Below are positions 20,495 to 31,682 of a stretch of DNA of 64,000 bases, in pieces. Under the pieces are notes generated by a model, which searched no databases, was not told the DNA's origin, and worked only from the letters and a program-made list of their open reading frames with translations. The translations under genes and the position numbers were made by a program. The stretch is from Triangularia verruculosa (Eukaryota > Ascomycota > Sordariomycetes > Sordariales > Podosporaceae): the NCBI GenBank assembly GCA_033296885.1, contig MU863924.1:180456-244455 (forward strand), given 5' to 3'. Each line of letters starts with the position of its first letter. Position 1 is the stretch's first letter.

Positions 20495-22186
20495 TTAAAA
20501 GGCAGGCAAATGGAGTGTCCGGACAACGGTAAACACGTCCCGGGAATGCTCCCCGCCTTCTCTTCCTGTGCCACTGTTCTTCATCCCGCCAAAGGGTGTC
20601 CCGAGCTCCCGAACAAGCCAACAGTTGATCCAGACCAGACCAGCTTCGAGCTGCTCGCCCACACGTCTCATTCTTGCTCCGTTTGTAGTCAAAAGAATGG
20701 CTGCCAGTCCATATTCGCTGTCATTAGCAAGCTGTACCGCCTCCTCTTCGGTCTCAAAAGGCGTGATGGTCACCACTGGGCCGAATATCTCATCAATCTG
20801 GACCGCCGAGTCCTTCGCGACATCCGTCAGAATAGTCGGTTCAACCCAGTATCCTTGTGCTTCTTTCTGAGCCAGAGCTGGCGGCGCACTTCCAAGATGG
20901 AAGGTTGCCTTTTGCTCCACTGCTAGTTCGAGGTATCGCCTGATCTTGTCATAATGCTGCAAGCTAGCAACGGCACCGACTGTCTGCCCCATGATGTACT
21001 TCGCTTTGACATATGACGTGAACTCGCGAACGAAGTCTTGGTAAACAGACTTTTCCACATAGACTCGGGAGCCACAGAGGCATATTTCGCCTTGATTCTC
21101 AAAGGCTGCCATTGCGGCAACGCGTATCGTTCGTTCCCGGACTGAAGATTCCATCGAGTCTGCAAAGACCAAGGTCGGATTCTTGCCACCCAGTTCGAGG
21201 GAAAGATGCTTTCCTATCTGGTGTGCCGTGAGACGGCGGATAGCGATTCCTGTCTGTGTTCCTCCAGTGAAAGATACGCCGTTGATGAGAGTTGAAGCGA
21301 CCAATGCTGCTCCGGTGGTTACTCCGTCGCCAAGGATGATGTTGATAACCCCAGGAGGAACTCCTGCCTTCTGGAATATCTCACCCAACACTGAGAGAAC
21401 TTGGTTTTAGCAGGGTACAGTACGAATTTTGAGCAGTGAACCTACAAAAGGCTGTCATGCTCGTCACCTCGCTTGGCTTTGCAACAGCTGTACACCCAAA
21501 GGCAAGACATGGTGCAATCTTCCAGGTGAGCAAATACAACGGCATATTCCAGGGTGAAATCAACGCAAAAACCCCTGCTGGGGAACGATGCTCATATGTC
21601 AGGGCGACCCCATCCACCATGCGCGCAGCTGTCTGTTCATGAAGGATAAAAGTCGAGAAATACCTGCCGTGCTTGTCAGCAACGAGAAAGGTGAAACTGC
21701 ATAGCTCTTGGTGATGCCATACGAGAAGTTGGAGATGGCTCGGTCAACCTCTATCCTAGCTCTCTCCAGTGTTTTGCCCTGGTCGATGCTCTCCCAAATC
21801 GCAAAGAGTTCTCTATGCTCCTGAAGCAATTCGCTCACCCTACGAAGGATGGCTGATCGCTCTGCACGAGTTGTTTTGCTCCAGGTTGGAAAAGCTGACC
21901 TGGCACTTCTGATGGCGTCTTCGACGGCATCAGGTTGGGTGCATGGAAGTGTGCAGATCAGGCGGCCAGTCTTTGGCTCAAAGGAGTTGATGCATTGCGA
22001 GGATTCTGCCGAAGAGTTGCGAGGAGAACGGTATTGACCTCCAACAAAGTTGCGCAGTGAAATTTGGCCATTGTGAGACTTGATGAATGCGGTTGCCTTA
22101 TCAAGCGTATCGCAGGTCCACAGGTCATCCACACGGTCGCTGGGGGCCGAGGACGACATTGCTAACGACGCCATAGCATGGAGCAT
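20495..22186 (-). CDS. 2-aminomuconate semialdehyde dehydrogenase-like ALDH
   Basis: Exons 22186-21723, 21663-21446 and 21390-20495 give 525 residues, close to family length plus a short N-terminal extension. Introns of 59 and 55 nt are in phase and restore NFSYFSTFILHEQTAARMVDG and AFLLGEIFQKAG. It is an NAD(P)+-dependent aldehyde dehydrogenase: SPWNMPLYLLTWKIAPCLA, SFTGGTQTG, general-base Glu (~293 in LSLELGGKNP), nucleophile Cys (~331 in NQGEICLCGSR), IFGPVVTITPF. The NQGEICLCGSR context is characteristic of the ALDH8/AmnC-type aminomuconate and hydroxymuconate semialdehyde dehydrogenases. It would oxidise 2-aminomuconate semialdehyde to 2-aminomuconate, using the product of the decarboxylase encoded just downstream. 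It is transcribed divergently from the RidA-family gene across a 340-bp promoter. Starts at residues 5 or 10 are also possible. Confidence 0.87.
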
Positions 22187-22526
22187 TACCAGGCTGATTC
22201 ACACTCCACACAACAAAGGCAAAGACAAAAGGTGCAAGGGTTATTATGATGAGATGGAGAATCTTGCGCTCCGATCAGTGTCTGCATCGCCCGAGACAAG
22301 ATTCGGACCGGTGATGTACAATAGCAGTAGTGTCGGCAAAACGCGGGTCGGAAGACGGAAGGCGGGCCAGACCCCTTGGACGGGATCCGGCACTTGGCGC
22401 CTATCTATCGATCGGGACTTCAATGAGGGACCGGAGGAGTTCTTGGCCTTTGTATAACAACATCCGTCGACAATTACCAGCAGGATCTTTACCGCAGCGA
22501 TTTAACGACAAGAACTACGATCCAAA
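22187..22526. promoter_or_regulatory. bidirectional promoter of ALDH and RidA-family genes
   Basis: 340 bp between the two start codons. It contains the triple-CGG element nearly midway (22348-22365), 162 bp from each start codon. The symmetric placement suits control of both genes by one factor (inference). Confidence 0.7.
22348..22365 (+). promoter_or_regulatory. triple-CGG element, copy 2
   Basis: TCGGAAGACGGAAGGCGG; 17 of 18 bases identical to 20188-20205, with the same CGG-N4-CGG-N4-CGG spacing and the same orientation. It sits in the centre of the divergent promoter. Confidence 0.6.
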
Positions 22527-22982
22527 ATGACATCAACAAACGGAACAGGCTACCTGCTACCAGCGACTGGAGCGCAAGGGCTTGCCAACTATCCCCATGC
22601 CCGCACCATTCCCAGCACTGCGCGGACGATATTCGTATCGGGTACCTCGAGTCGACGCGGAGACGGCACCTACGAAGGTTGCGAGACTCGGGCTGATGGA
22701 ACACACGTGCTGGACTGCGGGGCACAAACGGCAGCTGTTTTGAGGAATATCGAAACCATCATTCGCGGTGCGACGGACGGGAAATGCGGGCTTGAAAGCA
22801 TTGTCGACGCGACGGTCTTTTTGACGGATATTCGAAGCGATTATGCCGCCATGAACGCCGAATGGAACAAAGTTTGGCCGGACCGCACCAAGGCGCCAGC
22901 TCGGACCTGTGTTCAGGTGGCCGCGCTGCCCAACGAGAGGCTCAATGTTGAGATCAAGTGCCAAGCTGTCGTCTCGGAGTGA
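22527..22982 (+). CDS. RidA-family protein, probable 2-aminomuconate deaminase
   Basis: Single exon, 151 residues, longer than housekeeping RidA (about 130) and close to bacterial 2-aminomuconate deaminases of the same fold. Seen: DCGAQTAAVLRNIETIIRGA, VDATVFLTDIRSDYAAMNAEWNKVW and PARTCVQVAALPNERLNVEIKCQAV, with the conserved substrate-carboxylate Arg (R126 in PART). RidA proteins hydrolyse enamine/imine intermediates, and the aminomuconate branch deaminates 2-aminomuconate to 4-oxalocrotonate. Divergent pairing with the AMSDH-like gene, plus the shared CGG element, supports the pathway role. Without these neighbours it would simply be called a RidA/YjgF protein. No targeting signal is obvious, so it is probably cytosolic. 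Confidence 0.85.
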   Translation: MTSTNGTGYLLPATGAQGLANYPHARTIPSTARTIFVSGTSSRRGDGTYEGCETRADGTHVLDCGAQTAAVLRNIETIIRGATDGKCGLESIVDATVFLTDIRSDYAAMNAEWNKVWPDRTKAPARTCVQVAALPNERLNVEIKCQAVVSE

Positions 22983-24321
22983 AGGGAGGTTGGGACATGG
23001 CTGCGCGAAGATATGGAAAAACTCCTTCTGTCCATGAGGATGTGGTGGTCCGCAAAATTAATTGGAGGTTGCAAGGGTCTGACTTGGCGGGGAAGAGCGA
23101 CCTGCCGTTTGTTGTCAGTCGTGGAGGGATCAGCCATCCTGTGCTGCGTATGTTTGACCATCACTCTAGGGTCTCAAATCGCTAGAATAAAAAGAAGGAA
23201 TACTTTCAATCACATCGATACAAGCATCCATACAGTCGCACAGAGCAATGTGCAAATTTACAAACATATCAAGAACCTCAGCCTCAGAGGGCATCGAATT
23301 GTTGGCCATTGAAGATGTGACGTCACATGCATGGGCGCTATGAGCTCGCTTGCATGTTCCGTTCAAACAGCAGCTTTTAAAGACAAACTTCAACCCTTCT
23401 CTCTAACCTCTTCTCTTTACCGACTGTCAAAAAGCGGCCCGACTCGAACGCGATGCTGTCTCACATTGGTGCCCATACTGCGGTAAGCATGTGCTTCAAT
23501 TTGGAGTTGGAGAGCCATCATCGTTGATGGCGGAACGCCACACACGCGACACATGCTCTAGCGTACCACGGTGTGGGGCTTTCTCGTCCCTTGCACCACC
23601 AGCGTCTGGCTGGATCTTGAACCCCATCGACAAAGTCCAAACGCGATACCTATTCTCTTACCGACCGCCTGGCAACGGGTATCCTCGGTGAAAAGACAGC
23701 ACAAGAAGGTCGGAAGGTAACAGTGCTGACGTTGCACGACATGTGGTGGGGCACAGGATGTCCAAAGGAACACCAGATCGGCATTTACACGGTTCTAGCG
23801 TCCAATCCCACCGTTATCAAGCCGAGGAGCTTTCCAAATAGGAAGGTCAGATCAAGTGTCAGCAACATGGCCAATCGTTCCGAACAGAGACACGCAGTGC
23901 AACGGCTGGACATCCTTGCCATGGCTGCAATATCCTCATCGAATTTCTCGCTCTCACCCCTCCTCATCCGCTTCCCCGGACCTAGCGCCGGCACTCATCC
24001 ACCCGCCGGTGACGTCCCTCGTCCACGCCAGTCTGACTTAAGGCACTCGCTGGCACTACGCAAGTTACCTGCTCTGTTCCTAACTGCGCTCGCGTGGTGA
24101 TGGCATGTTTTTGACATCTGAAACCATTTGGTCGTCTTCCACCCACCATCTACTCTTCGTAATCCAGCCCCTCGGGTCTGCTCCGGCCGGCAACGGCTTC
24201 AATCCCAACCTTATCTACGCCTATCTAAGCCTTCTCTATGGTCATCCTCTTGCCAAAAAGAGAACAAGCCTATCATCATTCGCCTTACCACTCTCAGTCT
24301 GCGCAATAACTTGACCTCAAG
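22983..24321. other. intergenic, no supported gene
   Basis: About 1.3 kb between the RidA-family gene and the permease gene. Short frames occur on both strands without recognisable features. The right end is the permease promoter and 5' UTR. Confidence 0.5.
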
Positions 24322-26010
24322 ATGAAGTCGGAACACGAGGGGTCGGTCGAAAGTGGGGGTGGCCCCGAGCTGCTCGACGGTCTCGTCTCGCTTGACAAGG
24401 ACTCGCAGCTCCAGCGTGGGTTGAAAAGCAGACATATTCAGTTCTTGGCTCTCGGTGGCGCGTAAGTTCTGGCTAGGTCCCTCTCTTGATCAGTTCATGC
24501 AGCTCACACGGACGGCAGCATCGGTACGGGACTCTTTGTTGGCTCTGGAGGAATCCTCGCAATAGTTGGTCCACTGCCATTATGGCTTGGCTACTTGTCG
24601 CAAATGTTTGTTGTTTGGTGCGTGATGAACGCCATTGCTGAGATGACCACCTATCTCCCGATGAGAGGCATCACGCTGCCTTACTTTACGAACCGATATG
24701 TCGACGGTAGCTTGGCTTTCGCGGCCGGCTGGAATTACTGGTATGCCTATGCGATCTTGGTGGCTGCAGAAGCCTCAGCAGGCGCTATTCTGTTGGATTA
24801 TTGGAACACCCCAGTACACCCAGCTGTTTGGATCACCATCATTTTGATTGTGTGTCTGGCTCTCAACATTATCGCAGTCGAGGTCTTTGGTGAAGCCGAG
24901 TTTTGGTTCGCCAGTATTAAGCTGATCACCATCTTGGGTCTGATCATCGTTGGAATCGTCATCATGGCCGGCGGAGCGCCAGATAAGGGAGCAATTGGGT
25001 TTGGAACCTGGAATGACCCGGGTGCGATCAAGCCCTACGTCGCAACGGGTAGCTGGGGCAACTTCTTGGCCTACTGGACTGCATTCGTCAGGGCTGGATT
25101 CAGTTTCATCACCTCCCCTGAGCTCATCGGTCTTGCGGCTGGTGAGACTGTTGCTCCTCGACGAAACATTCCCAAGGCTGCTCGTCGCTTCCTGTACCGT
25201 CTGGCCCTTTTTTACGGCGTCAGCAGTTTGATTCTCGGCTGCCTCGTTCGATCCGACCACCCCCAACTTTTGTCGCCAGAATCTAACGCCAACGCTTCGC
25301 CTTGGGTCATCGGTATCCAGGAAGCGGGTATTGGGGGTCTGAATCACGTCATCAACGCTGCCATTCTCACCTCTGCATGGTCCGCCGGCAATGCATTCCT
25401 CTATTCTGGCTCGCGCATCCTGTACTCGCTCGCAGCAACCGGTCAAGCACCGCATTTCTTTACCAGAACAACTCGCCGTGGCGTTCCTTATGCGGCTGTC
25501 CTGGGAACGTGGTCGCTCGGCCTCCTGGCTTACCTCAATGTGTCTGAAAATGGTGCCACTGTTTTCAACTGGTTCATGAACATTTCGACCATTTCAGGTT
25601 TCATCGCCTGGATCGTGGTTCTCATCACCTATCTTCGATTCCGCTCGGCTCTGAAGTTTCAAGGGCTTCTTGACACCTTACCATTCAAAACCATCGGGCA
25701 GCCATACCTTTCGTGGTTTGTGCTATTTATTGTCTCGCTCCTTACCCTGACCAACGGCTTCCAGGTGTTCGCGATTAAGGCGGCTGATGGGGGGTTCGAC
25801 TACAAGAACTTCTTGGCGGCATACATCACCATCCCGGCGTTTTTGCTGTTGTATGTGGGACACAAGCTGGTGTACAGGGCACCGCTGGCGAAGCCATTAG
25901 CCGACATTGATGTAGTGACGGGGAAGAAAGAGATGGATGAGTGGTGCGAGGCCGACGTGAAGCCAGTGCCGAAGAACTGGATACAGAGGGTTTGGTTTTG
26001 GATAGCGTAG
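24322..26010 (+). CDS. amino acid permease (APC superfamily)
   Basis: Exons 24322-24461 and 24519-26010 join in phase to 543 residues. A short acidic cytosolic N-terminus leads into HIQFLALGGAIGTGLFVGSGG, the first-helix signature of fungal amino acid/polyamine/choline permeases. About twelve hydrophobic segments follow, with GWNYWYAYAILVAAEASAGAILL, FSFITSPELIGLAAGE and a charged tail ending VWFWIA. It should import amino acids or related compounds across the plasma membrane by proton symport; specificity is not readable. It is 1.3 kb downstream of the RidA-family gene on the same strand. Uptake of tryptophan, kynurenine or anthranilate for the neighbouring pathway is an attractive but untested idea; no copy of the triple-CGG element was found in its promoter. 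Confidence 0.9.
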
Positions 26011-27109
26011 ATGGGGTAAGCATGATGTATTATTTTGATTATTTTGGATATTGTAGATAGATAGCAGGTAACTCAGTTGGATACCTATTGTAGACAATCA
26101 AGTGGAAATGATCGGAATGATACCGTGACGTCCATTGCTCCTTGCAGCGATTATATGGCATGCACACCGGGACTGGGACCCTCTTGTGTGGCAAGACAAG
26201 GATCCGGATATCAATACTCTTAGCCCAAATGGCTTGCCAGCTGAACTGAGAATCTCGTCTCTAGGATCTAAAGTACCTAGCTACGAAGCGTCTCAATATG
26301 TTGATAGCCTGACTGTCGACATCCATACAAGCAACTAGCAACGCGCATCAGCAAGTGACTAATCGCTGGAAGCATCTTACCCATTACTTAAACAGTTGCC
26401 CAGGCGGTTTTCTCTCGTTGCTTGTATTTGAACATGACGTGATGACTGCAGGTATCACCAACCTTGTCGTCGTCGCCAGTGAGGTACACAACCCTAACCC
26501 CGCCTTGGCATGTTCATTGTTTCGGCCCTCTCTATGTGATTCCTTCTCGGGCATCTATTCGCGCATCTTAACTGCCCTCGCCTCCAGTTCTCAAATGCAC
26601 ATGTTGGCAGGAACGAATGGGAATGCTCCGATAATCTGTCGTGTCACAGTGGATGAGTGCCAGTCGTTGGAAGGAGCCCGGGGCTCAGCTCACCCCACGC
26701 ACTGGCCGCTTCCAAGCATGAACGCAAACAAAGGATCAGGCCATGATTCCTCCCTCACCACTCCACGCAATCCACTCTCCCACAACCTCAGCTCACTGCA
26801 GGGACCAAGCTATCGGTACCCAACTTTCCTGTTTACCTTTTAAACAACCTGAAATCTCTCTTAGCTTTTAGAGCATCACCAACATATTCACCATCATCGA
26901 GATCCCTTGGAATCATCAGTCACTGTCCAGACGGAAGCATCAAGTCTTGGCATTCGCAGCCTACAACCACAACCCCTCTTTCGCTTCCAACTTTATTCAC
27001 GACCACCCCCCAGCTTCATCACCAAACACCCTTCCCTCCTCGGCACATTCCTGAGGTCAGCAGCAATTACTAGACAGCACCTAGAACGTTAACCCACAAC
27101 ACCGCCAAA
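26011..27109. other. intergenic; 3' flank of permease and LDH promoter
   Basis: About 1.1 kb. The open frame at 26355-26843 has no domain character. The last ~250 bp are CT/CA-rich, like a fungal promoter and 5' UTR. Confidence 0.5.
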
Positions 27110-28130
27110 ATGCCTGCCTCCAGTGCAGCCAACGTTAGAGTGAGTCTCTTCCATATCAGCTGGTGGTGAGTTGCATCCACTGACTTTGGAGAAACAGTCC
27201 ATCAAGATCGTTATTGTCGGTGCTGGCTCAGTAGGTGTAACAACCGCCTATGCCCTCCTCCTTTCGGGGCTTGCCGCCGAGATCGTTCTCATCGACATCG
27301 ACAAGAACCGCGCTCAGGGTGAGGCGATAGACATGAGCCACGCCGCCCACTTCGCCCAAGCCCGCGTTCGCGTGGGTGATTCCTATGACGACTGCGCGGG
27401 TGCAACGGCCGTCATCGTCACGGCCGGTGTCAACCAAAAGCCAGGCCAAACCAGAATGGACCTTGTCAAGACCAACTACGGGTTGTTCAAGACCATCATC
27501 CCCCAGATCGCCGCTGCTGCGCCAGATACCATCTTGGTGATTGCTACCAATCCCGTCGACGTTCTCACACATGCCGCTCTCAAGCTGTCAGGTTTCCCAG
27601 TAGAGAGAGTGATTGGCTCCGGCACGGCAATGGACACCACGCGATTCAGACACGAGTTGGGTAAGCAATTTGGCGTAAACCCACGGAATGTGCACGCCGT
27701 GATTATCGGCGAGCATGGTGACAGCCAACTGCCGGTTTGGTCTCTTGCTTCGATTGCGGGTATGAGGTTGAAGGACTATGCGGCGCAGAAGGGAATTCCA
27801 TATGACCAGGAGCTCATGGATGGTTGCGCCCAGAGGACAAAGGACGCGGCGTATGAGATTATTCAGCGCAAGGGCAAGACCAACTATGGTGTTGCCTCGG
27901 TGCTCGTTAGTATCCTGGAGCCAATCATCACGGATGGCGATGCCTTGGTGACGGTCTCGCGGGTGGGCAAATATGCTGGAGTTGATGATGTAGCGTTGAG
28001 CATGCCTTGCAAGTTGAACAGGGCAGGTGCCCACCAGGATGTGCCACTGTTGCTTGATGAGAAGGAACAGGCGATGCTCAAGAAGTCGGCCGAGAGCATC
28101 AAGGAGGTGTTGAGAGCTTGCGAGACATGA
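27110..28130 (+). CDS. NAD-dependent L-lactate dehydrogenase
   Basis: A 30-nt first exon (27110-27139) joins through a 58-nt intron to 27198-28130, giving 320 residues. The Rossmann motif GAGSVG lies at ~18-23. NQKPGQTR contains the Gln (Q90) that distinguishes lactate from malate dehydrogenases and the mobile-loop Arg (R96). IATNPVDVLTH, GSGTAMDTTRFR and the catalytic His (H183 in GEHGDS) follow. It interconverts pyruvate and L-lactate with NADH in the cytosol. Such 2-hydroxyacid dehydrogenases are patchily distributed in fungi. There is no direct evidence that it belongs to the aminomuconate cluster, although pyruvate is an end product of the bacterial version of that route. Confidence 0.93.
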
Positions 28131-30449
28131 TTTTTTCTGTTACATGTGGATTTGATTATCGTCAACTTTGGCAGGCGGGTTTGGTTGTTTTTAGAGGTTC
28201 CTAGCAAGTAGGATTCGCTTCATTGGTATACGATGCCTTCATGACTCCGGTTTGTCAATGAGAATATATTGATTTCAAACGCTTGCTTTGGTTTCTGTCT
28301 GTTTTGTGATTTGCCCAATACTTTGCTACTCATTCGCCTGAAAGTGTTAGCAACCACTACGATCTGATCAACAAGACTGACAAGACAATGACATGTTTTC
28401 TAGCTCAGGAAAGGGCGAGTCGGAACTTTTGACCCGATATGACCTTATACTACATGTTCGTCCAAGGGCGGAAAGAGTACATGAGAAAGCCATCGCATGA
28501 GATGTAGCTTCCTGCATCTGCCGATCGTGATTCATTCCGCTCAGACTCTTCAGCTTGAATGGCCAATGACTCAAACTCTCCTTCCGGATATATCGAGGTG
28601 ATATTTCTGCTTTTGGCGCTCTCTCTAGCGTCCTTTTTCTCATGCAGGTCTAGATTCAAGTGGTGGTGCCTGCATGCAAGTCGGAACCAGGCAAGCTCCA
28701 GGCAGAAGTCCGACCCCCACTGGTTTCCGAGGAGGGCAGGGGGGCAGACCCAATGCAGTACAACGGTTGCGTGTTCCGTTCAGCTGGCAAGGAAGCATGG
28801 ATCTCCATATGACGTGTCTGGGAAATGAGGCTGGAGCTGTTGATACCTCAGGTTTCCTGTCTTACAGCGGTGATGTCAGTTTGTTTTGTGATTTCATTGA
28901 GTGAGGCTTTGGTGTGATGGACGATTCTTTGTGTAGCTGGCGTGAGTTGTGAGAGCGTGAGTGAACAAAGGGATTGATTCTTCAATCGGATGTAACCCGA
29001 CAATACCCATTGGATCTCACTCACCGCTCATGAGGCTCTCATCGTGGCATTTGAGACCTACATATCTGTTTGAAGGAAAGTTTTCAAGACACAGACATAT
29101 CAATGACTGTCTACCACGTGAGAGATTGGATCTGCGGCAGGTGTCAAACATGTTGATGAGTTGACGAAAAATGAACTTGACATGACGACCTATCGTTGCA
29201 TTTTCATTTTATTACGCACCGTCTAGAACAACCTCCCCTTCCGTAAGCGCACCCATGTCTGTTCGCGCTTAGCAACCCTTCCTCGTTGAAGGAGCAGCAT
29301 CTCAATCATCATCTCAGTGAAGCCATAACCCCCAGTAACTTCTTAGTGTTGATCTGAAACTTGCCGTTGGCTCTTTTGGAGGACCATCGCGCTTGTCTGA
29401 AGCATGATACGGTTTGTCTCCTGTGTAGGACAGCCCTATGAGAGAAGCAATGTCGTCGCCAGTGACCCCACAGAAACAAAAGCGCGCGCCTCAATGCGGC
29501 TCTGTGCCGGGGTGAATAGCTCCCGCGATTGTGGCAGTGTTTATTTTTGGGGGGACAAGAAACCTTTGTTGATATCGGCTCCAATCTCTCGGTACTGCAG
29601 GGTGCTGTCCTCAGGCGCTGACACCCAATCAAACCCTGCCATGCCCATCGTGCAAATCGCTCAGAGGCTGAGCACAGGTGGGGAAACGCGGGGGTTGAGC
29701 CTGAGGACGACACGCTTTGTTTTTTGGAGGTTGTGCTGCCATAGCCGCCTGGTGGCCTCGGAAGAGCGGCCGTTGGCCGGCTGGCAGATAGCCAAGGGTT
29801 TCCTCCGGACCCTTGGGCATTTCACCTTGAGTTCTGCCTCGTGACATTGGGTGCTCTGATTTGACGATGGCTGCCTGCGGAAAGCGCCGCTACCCCTCTT
29901 TTTTCCTTATGACCCGCAGCACCAGGACTTGGATGCCTCCACCTCTTGTCCTCTTTCCGCCGGCTGAGCCGTCACGGCGAGCGATTGTCTCCGCATTTGT
30001 GCATGCTGGGGTCTCTCATCGGTGTGGTGGCTGTCGTGGCTGTCAATCTGCATGCATCCCCAACATGACGTCCTCAGACGGCATTGTAACACGCCGTCCT
30101 CCCCCTTGTCTTCTTTTTTGCCTCCAGGCAGACGGAACCTCTCGACATTATCCAAAATGGCCATGGTATATAGAGCCTTCGGGTCCCCGCAGGTGGACTT
30201 ATTGTCGTCAACCTGTCACATTGTCACTCCGTGTTTCTTTGTTCAGCCTTGTGTTGGGCATATCATTGGCACGGTGATCACTGGCCAACAACACACACAC
30301 ATATCCGCTGGCATTTAATCCCCTGACGACCTCGCCAACGTTGGACCTGTTGCTCGTCACCTTCCACCTGAACTCAAAAACACTTGATATCTCTCCAATT
30401 GCCTACTTTCTATCCAACTACACCCTGTCCACAAGCATCATCAACCACA
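28131..30449. other. intergenic, no supported gene
   Basis: About 2.3 kb. Frames at 29309-29713 (minus), 29404-29844 and 29861-30277 (plus) overlap one another and show no domain. The last ~150 bp are C/A-rich and are probably the 5' UTR of the next gene. Confidence 0.45.
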
Positions 30450-31682
30450 ATGCCGCACAACACGAGGTATCCCTCGCCATCATCGGCTTCCACGGGGCGT
30501 TCTCACTACAGCTCCTCCACATCCTCATACTACAGCCCAGTTCGAGACACCGTCGCCATCAACCGCCCTGATATCCCCGACTTCCGCTTCTGCATGGAGC
30601 TTGGCCTTGTCCTCCGAAGCCGCACCCTCGACCATAAGAGCTCTGCTGATCTCGAAAGAGAGCTCAGCCGTATCCTCACCAAGCAGAACATCGCCAACTC
30701 GATCATCTCTTCCAGACGAACATCATCCTATGAGGTCCAAGACACCCCTTCTTCCCGCGAATGGACAATCGCCTCCGAGGCGAGCATCCCCGCCCACCCC
30801 AAAGATCACCGCTTCGGCATCAAGCTCGTCTCCCCCTTCATGAAGTTCGCCGCCGGGAAGCACGAGTCTTGGCTTAACAAAATCTACGCCTTGTTCCATA
30901 CCCTCAACGCCGACTTTGAGGTTACCAGCTCGCACCAATGCTTTACGCACATCCACATCGTCCCTGCGTGCGGGTTCTGGAAGTACTCCCAGCTGGAATG
31001 CCTCGCCAAATCCGCACTCTACTTTGAAGGCTGCCTTGACGAGCTGGTCCCCCCTTACAGGAGGAAGTCCGTCTGGGCCAAGAGCAACAGATACAACGCC
31101 TACTTTGGCTCGGCCAAGAGCATGAGGCAGTGCTTCGACAAGATCGACAAGGGCGGGAAGCTGGATATCAAGGGTCTGGCTACTAGGATGAACTGGTGCT
31201 CTGCCAACTCTGCCACGGGGCTGTCGATCTCCGAGGACGGTCAAGACTTCATGACTGATACCTACCGATGGTCGTTTGCGAATCTCGTCGAGGAAGGTGG
31301 TGGCTTCGGAACTGTGGCTTTCAAGCAGCCCCCTGCTAGCACCAGCGCCAGTGAGGCGATTGGCTGGGTCATGCTCACCGGATGCTTTGCCCGACTGGCC
31401 TGCGTACTGGGTGACTCAATCAGGCCAGAGGACAAGCCATTGACCAAGAGCCTGGGCGAGTGGCTGGTGTATGAGGCTAGCTGGTGCCAGCTGCCGCATG
31501 TGCAGTTGTTGAAGGACCTGCTGAGGCAGGCTACGCCCGAGATGAAGGATCCCTTGAATAAGGGAAAGGGAAAGGATGCGGAAGTTATTACGATTGACGA
31601 AGACCAGAGGCTGAAGAGGAAGCAAGGGGAGAGGGAGATTGTGGGGGAGAAGTACAGGAGGATGTTGAAGCATATTCACTGA
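30450..31682 (+). CDS. amidoligase-like protein (Amidoligase_2 family)
   Basis: Single exon, 410 residues from the ATG at 30450 (22 more codons are open upstream). A Ser/Tyr-rich lead of ~35 residues is followed by DFRFCMELGLVLRSR, EWTIASEASI, RFGIKLVSPFMKFAAGK, HQCFTHIHIVPACGFWKYSQLECLAKSALYFEGCLDELVPPYRR and KSNRYNAYFG. These resemble fungal proteins of the glutamine synthetase-like COOH-NH2 ligase group. Family members are predicted to form amide bonds in peptide or cell-wall-like metabolites; fungal substrates are unknown. The C-terminus is charged and Lys/Arg-rich. No secretion signal is evident. The neighbours give no clue because it stands alone between gene-free regions. Confidence 0.8.
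   Translation: MPHNTRYPSPSSASTGRSHYSSSTSSYYSPVRDTVAINRPDIPDFRFCMELGLVLRSRTLDHKSSADLERELSRILTKQNIANSIISSRRTSSYEVQDTPSSREWTIASEASIPAHPKDHRFGIKLVSPFMKFAAGKHESWLNKIYALFHTLNADFEVTSSHQCFTHIHIVPACGFWKYSQLECLAKSALYFEGCLDELVPPYRRKSVWAKSNRYNAYFGSAKSMRQCFDKIDKGGKLDIKGLATRMNWCSANSATGLSISEDGQDFMTDTYRWSFANLVEEGGGFGTVAFKQPPASTSASEAIGWVMLTGCFARLACVLGDSIRPEDKPLTKSLGEWLVYEASWCQLPHVQLLKDLLRQATPEMKDPLNKGKGKDAEVITIDEDQRLKRKQGEREIVGEKYRRMLKHIH

Noticed and set aside
21629..21663. A 35-nt intron in the ALDH gene
   Set aside because: Too short for a fungal intron; the alternative 59-nt intron 21722-21664 restores a better conserved protein segment.
18470..28130. Biosynthetic (secondary metabolite) gene cluster
   Set aside because: No polyketide synthase, NRPS, terpene cyclase or tailoring P450 is present; the enzymes fit catabolism.
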